From NCBI GenBank assembly GCA_963626555.1, contig CAVFXQ010000054.1, forward strand, positions 1 through 11,884: a stretch of DNA of 11,884 nucleotides, read 5' to 3'. This document shows positions 1-4,439 of this stretch, one piece after another (position 1 is the first letter of the stretch; every line of letters starts with the position of its first letter). Made by a program: the position numbers and the translations under genes. The notes under the pieces are model-generated. The model did not search any database and had not been told where the DNA came from. It saw only the letters and a program-made list of their open reading frames with translations. This DNA is from UBA1181 sp963626555. Lineage in GTDB: Bacteria > Bacteroidota > Bacteroidia > Bacteroidales > Paludibacteraceae.

Positions 1-62
1 GTCTTGCCGTAGAATTGGACGACTTGGGCAAAGGATTGGTGGACTGGAAGGTGGTAGAGTGA
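1..62 (+). CDS. C-terminal end of an AAA-ATPase-like / PD-(D/E)XK_9 protein (partial)
   Basis: Only the last 19 codons are inside the window (frame starting at base 3, TGA at 60-62). They read LAVELDDLGKGLVDWKVVE. This resembles the final strand and tail of the Bacteroidetes 'AAA-ATPase-like plus PD-(D/E)XK nuclease superfamily 9' proteins, whose C-terminus usually runs 'GRKVVGLAVxLDxLxKGLVDWKV'. The assignment is strengthened by the longer remnant at 2901-3099, which carries the same ending preceded by a recognisable PD-(D/E)XK_9 core. The function of these proteins is not settled; they have a P-loop ATPase region and a restriction-nuclease-like fold. The family call rests on a short segment. 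Confidence 0.6.
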   Translation, partial: LAVELDDLGKGLVDWKVVE

Positions 63-122
63 TATGTTTCAGCAAAGGTGCGTAAATGTATCTTGTCTTG
101 TTAGAAGGGTGCGACGTTTATA

Positions 123-139
123 ATCGTCTGACAGACGAT
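123..139. repeat. 17-bp palindrome
   Basis: Two 8-base arms (123-130 and 132-139, core CGTCTG / CAGACG) are exact reverse complements around a single central A. A one-base centre does not favour an RNA hairpin, so as DNA it looks more like a dimeric protein-binding site. It lies in the convergent gap between the left-edge gene (ends 62) and the flavodoxin gene (ends 225). Its role is unknown. Confidence 0.5.
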
Positions 140-152
140 ATATGACTTTATC

Positions 153-204
153 AAGAGTGGTCGTTGATGTTTCCGCTATGCAGGAAACATCAACGACCAC
201 TCTT
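153..204. terminator. 22-bp perfect inverted repeat, probable bidirectional terminator
   Basis: Arms 153-174 and 183-204 are exact 22-base reverse complements separated by 8 bases. The position, between two convergent genes and 20 bases past the flavodoxin stop, suits a shared transcription terminator. Neither side is followed by a clear T-run, so it is not a textbook intrinsic terminator. A stem this long with no mismatch could also be a small palindromic element. The hairpin is certain; its role is inferred. Confidence 0.6.
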
Positions 205-224
205 CTTGTGAAGATTGTAAACGA

Positions 225-809
225 TTATTTCAAATACCCCTTCGCCCACTCTCCGATTTCCTTTTCTGACATGCCATTAAGAAGTTTTCCTGCTTCCCAT
301 TTTACGTTGGGGTATGCTTCCTTGAATAATTTTTCGGAGTTCGCTATACCGCTGCCTCCAGATGTCATGAACATTACGACGCGTTTGCCTTTCAACTGGT
401 AGGTGTCCATAAACGTGTTGATGATGCGGGGCGCACCGTTCCACCAGTTTGGAAAACCGAGGAAGATGAGGTCGTAGCCGTCAAGTGATTCCTTGCTCTT
501 CTTGAAAGCAGGACGCGACTGCGGGTTATCGTTCTCACGACAGCAGCGTGAGGTCTTCACCGTCCAGTTGAGGTCGGCTGCGGAGTAAGCTTCAATGGGT
601 TTTATTTCGAAGATTTCTGCCCCGATAGCATTGGAAACCTTCTCCGCTGCGACTTTCGTAGTACCTGTGGCAGAGAAGTAAGCCACGAGCACTTTGGACG
701 TTGCATCTTGGTTGGAAACTGTTGCTTCTGTGGAAGCCTTCTTGCCGCAAGCCATCAAGGAGGTGACGACAACGGCTGTAACTGCGATAAGCGACATAAT
801 TCTTTTCAT
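225..809 (-). CDS. Flavodoxin-family lipoprotein
   Basis: This encodes a 194-residue FMN-binding flavodoxin-fold protein that probably carries electrons outside the cytoplasmic membrane; its redox partner cannot be told from sequence. The N-terminus is a lipoprotein signal (basic MKR, hydrophobic stretch 5-17, lipobox LMAC at 18-21, mature Cys21). The flavodoxin domain starts near residue 39 with VLVAYFSATGTT; S46-T51 form the FMN phosphate loop. FLGFPNWWNGAP (about 116-127) and TSGGSG (149-154) are the other flavin-contacting loops, typical of the short 'flavodoxin_4' group. Length is normal for the group with a signal peptide. It is transcribed alone toward the left-edge gene, and the 153-204 hairpin lies just past its stop. 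No Shine-Dalgarno is visible at the ATG (807-809), as usual in Bacteroidetes. Confidence 0.9.
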   Translation of the reverse strand: MKRIMSLIAVTAVVVTSLMACGKKASTEATVSNQDATSKVLVAYFSATGTTKVAAEKVSNAIGAEIFEIKPIEAYSAADLNWTVKTSRCCRENDNPQSRPAFKKSKESLDGYDLIFLGFPNWWNGAPRIINTFMDTYQLKGKRVVMFMTSGGSGIANSEKLFKEAYPNVKWEAGKLLNGMSEKEIGEWAKGYLK

Positions 810-1040
810 GATGATAGTTTTTTTATCTATGGTGTAAAACTATAGACATTTCACCAAAGTTCATGTAGATGAATTACGGAAAGAATTAAACAAATTACGT
901 CAATGTTGCAAGGCGGACATAATGTACTCAATTGCATTTGAAAAATGTACGTATGAGAAAAGCTTGATGCACATACATACGAGTAACAGCGTATCTATGA
1001 GAAAGAGACGACGGAGTGATACTCAGCAAAAAGGTGGAGT

Positions 1041-1077
1041 GGTAAAGAAAGGGAAGAGTCTATCTTCCCTCTTTACC
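1041..1077. repeat. Hairpin, 15 bp with a two-base bulge
   Basis: The left arm 1041-1057 pairs with the right arm 1063-1077 over 15 base pairs, with two unpaired A bases in the left arm and a 5-base loop. GGTAAAG and CTTTACC form the base of the stem. It sits between divergent genes, so it terminates neither of them. It may be the leftover terminator of a lost gene or a structured RNA element. CTTTACC recurs at 1088-1094, just downstream. Confidence 0.5.
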
Positions 1078-1191
1078 TTTACAGGGTCTTTACCTGGTTT
1101 TGGTTGACTCTAGTTTACCTTATTCTTCGCTATGTGCCGTACTATGTTTACAGTTTGTTTCAGATGTTTTTATCAGACGCTAAAAAAATAA

Positions 1192-1207
1192 TTGGTAAAT
1201 TTGCCAA
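1192..1207. promoter_or_regulatory. Palindromic putative operator over the XRE promoter
   Basis: TTGGTAAATTTGCCAA is a 16-base palindrome except for one mismatched pair (14 of 16 positions symmetric). It covers the -33 box (1200-1203) of the promoter just upstream of the XRE regulator. A dimeric helix-turn-helix protein bound here would block RNA polymerase, so autorepression by the 1285-1788 product is the simplest reading. Binding itself is inferred. Confidence 0.5.
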
Positions 1208-1231
1208 TCTTAATTTTATTGTCTATATTTG
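1200..1231 (+). promoter_or_regulatory. Bacteroidetes-type promoter of the XRE-HNH operon
   Basis: TTTG at 1200-1203 and TATATTTG at 1224-1231 are separated by 20 bases. This is an exact fit to the Bacteroidetes -33 TTTG and -7 TAnnTTTG consensus with usual spacing. It predicts a transcript start near 1238 and a leader of roughly 45 bases before the ATG at 1285. It also argues against any upstream translation start. Confidence 0.7.
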
Positions 1232-1284
1232 CCACATATTTAAATTTTAAGGTGGCGGCAACACCTACAATACGGCATTTTGTT

Positions 1285-1788
1285 ATGGACAAAAGTCTAA
1301 AAAAATTTATGGAGACCCCGACAAGGTCGAGGGCTCAAATCCTTAACAGTAAAAAAGTTGAGGTGCAGACACCAGATGGCGAACTGTTTACTATCATTTC
1401 AGACCTTGCGAAGTATGATAGCGATGAGTACAAGAACTATGTCCTACATCTCATTGAATTCATCTTTGATCGGAATTATTCAGAAGACAAGGAGACAATG
1501 ATTAATCGTATTCAGAAAGAATTCCTTCTGAATGCAGTTCCTTCTATGGGGATGGATTCTGGTAACCGTCAAGAAGAAAGAGTGAGGATTGGTGGAAAAA
1601 TCCGAGAATTCAGAGAAAAAAAGCGGATGGAAGCTAGAGACCTTGCTCTCTTGACAGGAATAGATGCCGCCAATTTGTCTCGCATTGAACAAGGCAAATA
1701 TTCTACTGGTATTGACATACTTTCTCGCATCTGTGTTGTCCTTGACGCCCATTTAGACCTGATTCCGAATCACGAAAAAAAGCTATAG
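1285..1788 (+). CDS. XRE-family helix-turn-helix regulator
   Basis: This is a 167-residue DNA-binding protein, likely the regulator of its own operon. Residues about 100-161 form a Cro/C1-type helix-turn-helix: IGGKIREFREKKRM, then the two helices LALLTGIDAANLSRIEQGK (about 120-138), ending STGIDILSRICVVLDAHLDL. Residues 1-99 are an unrecognised, mostly helical N-terminal region, which is unusual because XRE domains are more often N-terminal; it may bind a partner or signal. I chose the ATG at 1285 because the frame's upstream TTG (1192) overlaps the palindrome and lies upstream of the -33 box, and the extra residues it adds resemble no domain. The stop is one base before the HNH start, so the two are almost certainly co-transcribed and possibly coupled in translation. 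An antitoxin-like or restriction-controller role is possible but unproven. Confidence 0.85.
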   Translation: MDKSLKKFMETPTRSRAQILNSKKVEVQTPDGELFTIISDLAKYDSDEYKNYVLHLIEFIFDRNYSEDKETMINRIQKEFLLNAVPSMGMDSGNRQEERVRIGGKIREFREKKRMEARDLALLTGIDAANLSRIEQGKYSTGIDILSRICVVLDAHLDLIPNHEKKL

Positions 1789-1789
1789 A

Positions 1790-2869
1790 ATGGATAACAA
1801 CGATTTACTCAGCTTATTCGACTGTGAGAGACAGTGCGAATACAAGGGGCGTAGGTATTTGGTTCGTGATAACGGTTCTATTCTCCGTTTGCCGAAGGAC
1901 GGACAGCGTCGGAGCAAATACGATAATGTATGGACATTTGGAACGAAAAAGCAGGATGGATATATGATTTTGACAGGCAACATCAGAGTGCATCAAGTCG
2001 TATGTACTGCATTCAATGGACCAGAGCCAGAACCTAATATGGTTGTTGATCACGTCGACACCAATCGTTGCAATAATCGTCCCGAAAATCTTCGTTGGCT
2101 GACACGGTTGGAAAATGCTCTTTTCAACGAAGCAACAAGAAAGAAAATCATCTTTCTTTGCGGGAGCATTGAGGCGTTCATTGAGAACCCAGCAATCATA
2201 CGGGATAAAGCACTCTCACCAGACATCAGTTGGATGAAAACGGTGACAAAAGAACAAGCAGCCACTTGCAAGAAACATATAGAAGAATGGTCAAAACTTG
2301 ACTCAAATCCTAATCCGAACAGCAAAGGAATAGGAGACTGGATTTTCGTAAGATTTGACAATGAACTTGAAAATTCGTGGAACGAAAAACGTCGCATTAA
2401 CCGCAATTACAAGTCTGACTATCAAAATCAAGTTAAGCAGATTGAGGAGATGAATCTGCGCATTTACGAAAAAGAGTACGGACTCAAAGATTCCCTTACT
2501 CCTGGGGCAAAGCAATTTAATTGGAAGACTCCGACTGAATTTTTGTTGTGTCCACAAGGAGAGACTCCGCGCACTTTGCAAACATACCTTTGCAATTTGG
2601 TCAGAGGGGAACTTTTCATTCGAAACCGATATGGAGGTGGAAAAGTTGTTGATGCAGATTACAATATTCGGGAAGATGCTTTGTATGTACTGACGGAGGA
2701 TATATCATCCGTCAAGCCATGGGGTCTAACCAAAATCACAATGGAAAGAGAGTTATTTGTCCATACATGCGAGCGCACGTGTTTTTCAAAGGATGGAGGT
2801 CTGAAATACTTCACCCTTGCTATGGGGCGAGAGTGGACAGGTGGCGAAGTTTTTGATGACTTTTGTTGA
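1790..2869 (+). CDS. HNH endonuclease family protein
   Basis: This is a 359-residue protein with an HNH_3-type nuclease domain near the N-terminus. A short beta-rich segment (about 19-66, YLVRDNGSILRL ... GYMIL) resembles the NUMOD4-like module before HNH domains in homing-type enzymes. The HNH core follows: H68 in VHQVV, the D87-H88 pair in VVDHVDTNRCNNRPENLRW, N95/N96 and N100. These match the metal-binding and catalytic positions, so a single- or double-strand DNA nick or cut is expected. Residues about 115-230 look helical. The last 130 or so residues (from GETPRTLQTYLCNLVRG to the C-terminus) form a conserved-looking domain I do not recognise, rich in aromatic and charged residues. It starts one base after the XRE stop. 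The target and biological role are unknown: selfish homing enzyme, restriction component and regulated toxin all remain possible. Confidence 0.85.
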   Translation: MDNNDLLSLFDCERQCEYKGRRYLVRDNGSILRLPKDGQRRSKYDNVWTFGTKKQDGYMILTGNIRVHQVVCTAFNGPEPEPNMVVDHVDTNRCNNRPENLRWLTRLENALFNEATRKKIIFLCGSIEAFIENPAIIRDKALSPDISWMKTVTKEQAATCKKHIEEWSKLDSNPNPNSKGIGDWIFVRFDNELENSWNEKRRINRNYKSDYQNQVKQIEEMNLRIYEKEYGLKDSLTPGAKQFNWKTPTEFLLCPQGETPRTLQTYLCNLVRGELFIRNRYGGGKVVDADYNIREDALYVLTEDISSVKPWGLTKITMERELFVHTCERTCFSKDGGLKYFTLAMGREWTGGEVFDDFC

Positions 2870-2900
2870 TTTAGAAATCTCCACAATCAAGTTATTTGTT

Positions 2901-3099
2901 GCCATAACCTCCCGCTTCGTCTATGTGATGGAGTTGAGACTGCAAAACAACGGCGGACTAGCCTCTGCTGTGCAACAAATTCGTTCACAAAACTATATAG
3001 ATCCATTCAAAGATGGTAAGCGAGCGCAAAGTAGTCGGTCTCGCTGTTGTATTGGAAGACTTGGGCAAGGGGCTGGTGGAATAGAAGGTGGTGGAGTAA
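2901..3099 (+). pseudogene. Decayed C-terminal fragment of an AAA-ATPase-like / PD-(D/E)XK_9 protein
   Basis: One frame (from about 2907) reads RFVYVMELRLQNNGGLASAV then QQIRSQNYIDPFKDGKR. This matches the PD-(D/E)XK_9 core, in which 'vYvmElKl' carries the catalytic E-x-K and is followed by 'AxxQIxxxxYxxpf'. Here the lysine has become arginine (ELR). Near 3021-3028 the homology jumps by one base to another frame, reading RKVVGLAVVLEDLGKGLVE. A TAG at 3082-3084 then replaces the Trp codon, followed by KVVE and a TAA at 3097-3099. The end matches the left-edge gene (LAVELDDLGKGLVDWKVVE) position for position. A missing N-terminus, a frameshift, a nonsense codon and a changed catalytic residue make this clearly dead. 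It follows the HNH gene by about 30 bases. Confidence 0.8.
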
Positions 3100-3120
3100 G
3101 GACTTTTAGAATGTGATTCT

Positions 3121-3534
3121 ATGATACAACAAATTTCTTTTCGCTTAAGTGCGAAACAGCGTGGTTGCCACCTCATTACCCGTGAGGTGTTGCAGCATCT
3201 TCCGTCGCCACTGCCCCAGGTGGGACTGATCAATCTTTTTGTGCAGCATACGTCGTGCGCCCTCTCTATCAATGAGAATGCCGATCCCGATGTGCGAAGC
3301 GATATGGAAAAGATTCTCAATCGACTTGTGAAGGAGAATGAGCCGTATTACGATCACACGCTTGAGGGACCAGATGACATGCCTGCACACGCCAAATGTT
3401 CGCTTTTCGGTGTGAGTCTAACCATACCGATTACCGACGGGCGACTGAATCTCGGCACCTGGCAGGGCATCTACCTCTGCGAGTTTCGTGAATACGGGGG
3501 TGAGAGGAGGATTGTAGCGACGGTGTTTGGGTGA
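3121..3534 (+). CDS. yjbQ: YjbQ family protein (UPF0047)
   Basis: This is a 137-residue full-length member of the YjbQ/UPF0047 family, small trimeric beta-barrel cytoplasmic proteins; some members have a weak thiamine-phosphate-synthase activity, but the physiological role is unsettled. Family signatures are intact: LFVQHTSCALSINENADPDV (about 39-58, with His43), the D78-H79 ... LEGPDDMPAHAKCSLFG stretch (about 78-97, with His79 and His90), SLTIPITDGRLNLGTWQGIY (about 99-118) and the closing CEFREYGGERRIVATVFG. The three histidines form the presumed metal site. The ATG at 3121 is the natural start; an ATG at 3111 runs straight into TGA. The gene is richer in GC than the minus-strand block to its right and looks like ordinary chromosomal material. 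The EamA remnant begins 29 bases downstream. Confidence 0.93.
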   Translation: MIQQISFRLSAKQRGCHLITREVLQHLPSPLPQVGLINLFVQHTSCALSINENADPDVRSDMEKILNRLVKENEPYYDHTLEGPDDMPAHAKCSLFGVSLTIPITDGRLNLGTWQGIYLCEFREYGGERRIVATVFG

Positions 3535-3563
3535 GGAGAAGAAAGGAATTTAGTCCAGACATC

Positions 3564-3741
3564 ATGTGGGAGTATTATGCATTGCTATCAGCATTCTTTG
3601 CTGCGTTGACGGCCATCTTCGCTAAAGTGGTCGATCACCATCTGCCTTGCATTCCTCTTCTTGAAAGAGCCTGTGAGTTTGAAGACGATCATCGGGGCAG
3701 GGCTGATTACGATTGGTAGTTTAGTGATGTTGTACAAATAG
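3564..3741 (+). pseudogene. EamA/DMT-family transporter with internal deletion
   Basis: The first 22 codons, MWEYYALLSAFFAALTAIFA then KV, are the first transmembrane helix of the short (about 140-residue) EamA-type drug/metabolite transporters. The sequence then jumps into another frame that reads SITICLAFLFLKEPVSLKTI and continues IGAGLITIGSLVMLYK, with TAG at 3739-3741. This is the family's last helical pair, including the typical FLFLKEP motif. About 80 codons between them are missing and the two parts are out of frame, so no membrane transporter can be made. The original frame instead stops at 3717-3719. An intact gene downstream of yjbQ, lost by a deletion of roughly 240-250 bases, is the simplest history. 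Confidence 0.85.
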
Positions 3742-3757
3742 TTTGCTATTCATTGAT

Positions 3758-4426
3758 TTATTTCTTTGCTATGCGATTGATCCAATTACGGAATTTTTGG
3801 AGGTAACTTTGATTTTCAGCCTTATTTTCTATAGCAGATGAATTGTCGGTTGCTTTGTTTTCCTCTGCCTTTTGCTTCTCAATTGTTGCAGTTGTTTCTT
3901 GAACATTTGCAGATGGCACCTTGAAATTTTTCTGTTCTTCAATTTTTACATTCGATTCATGAATGGTTGTTGAAGGTACTTCAGAATCTTTCTGTTCATC
4001 AACTGGTGTCGTACTTCTACGAGTGGGAGGAGTGAAAGTAGGCGAGGGCCTATGAGGCTTAAATGTTGGTCTTGCCGAACCTGACGACACTTTATCTTCC
4101 ACATCAGAAGAAGAGAGTATTTCTACAATGTCAATCTCACAATATGGGTTGTTTTTCCATATACCGACTCTACTGACGGTAACCATAAAATCTACATTGC
4201 GTCGAAGTTTTGGTGAGATTTTTGCTGCAATATCTTTCGGAAGGTAGCCGATTTGTTTCTTTTCATCCCTCCACAGTACCAATACCTTCACTGCATTGGA
4301 GTCATACGGGTTGTAGGGGTCTCTTTCCAAACAAACTTTATTTGTATTCGACATTCTACTAATAATGTTCGCACGGCTCGAGCCGTCTTCATTGTCATAT
4401 GTAACACCAACTACTTTTACTATCAT
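3758..4426 (-). CDS. HIRAN-domain protein with repetitive tail
   Basis: This is a 222-residue protein, the last gene of the minus-strand operon. Residues 1-105 are a HIRAN domain: VVGVTYDN at 5-12, LERDPYNPYDSNAVKV at 33-48 and IGYLPKDIAAKI at 59-70, followed by a strand with CEIDIVEIL. HIRAN domains are known from Rad5/HLTF-type helicases, where they bind free 3' single-stranded DNA ends; as a stand-alone domain this one may guide a partner enzyme to damaged or stalled DNA. Residues 106-205 are a low-complexity, charged, probably disordered linker containing three tandem 20-residue units starting D143, E163 and E183 (DEQK, EEQK, EKQK). The C-terminus (SYLQKFRNWINRIAKK) is a short basic amphipathic helix that could dock on DNA, a membrane or a partner. 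It starts 13 bases after the helicase stop, so co-expression is very likely. Confidence 0.85.
   Translation of the reverse strand: MIVKVVGVTYDNEDGSSRANIISRMSNTNKVCLERDPYNPYDSNAVKVLVLWRDEKKQIGYLPKDIAAKISPKLRRNVDFMVTVSRVGIWKNNPYCEIDIVEILSSSDVEDKVSSGSARPTFKPHRPSPTFTPPTRRSTTPVDEQKDSEVPSTTIHESNVKIEEQKNFKVPSANVQETTATIEKQKAEENKATDNSSAIENKAENQSYLQKFRNWINRIAKK
3857..4000 (-). repeat. Three 60-base tandem units in the HIRAN protein tail
   Basis: Residues 143, 163 and 183 each begin a similar 20-residue unit: (D/E)(E/K)QK, then in the first two units xxxVPSxxxxE. The matching DNA repeats with a 60-base period on the minus strand. Divergence between units suggests old duplication, and the third unit is partial. 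Copy number might vary between strains. Confidence 0.7.
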
Positions 4427-4439
4427 ATCTGCTTAATTT

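Larger units (their letters stand above)
810..1284. other. Divergent intergenic region between flavodoxin and XRE genes
   Basis: This stretch of about 475 bases separates the flavodoxin gene (-) from the XRE gene (+). It holds a hairpin at 1041-1077 and the XRE promoter at 1200-1231. The open frame at 922-1107 has no recognisable domain and a run of basic residues overlapping the hairpin; I do not call it a gene. I found no convincing TTTG/TAnnTTTG pair for the flavodoxin gene. The rest shows nothing I can interpret. Confidence 0.5.

Noticed and set aside
142..402. 86-residue open frame on the plus strand
   Set aside because: It is a shadow antisense to the well supported flavodoxin gene and begins inside the inverted repeat.
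922..1107. Possible 61-residue gene
   Set aside because: No domain, unusual basic composition, overlaps a hairpin, and no promoter or conserved feature supports it.
1192..1284. Upstream TTG start adding 31 residues to the XRE regulator
   Set aside because: The segment overlaps the palindrome and both promoter boxes and would be upstream of the predicted transcript start; the extra residues match nothing.
2817..3116. 99-residue open frame after the HNH gene as a real gene
   Set aside because: It starts inside the HNH gene in another frame, and its recognisable part is a truncated PD-(D/E)XK_9 fragment whose true ending lies in a different frame.
3742..3757. Terminator between the convergent EamA remnant and HIRAN gene
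   Set aside because: Only 16 bases separate them and no stem can be drawn there.
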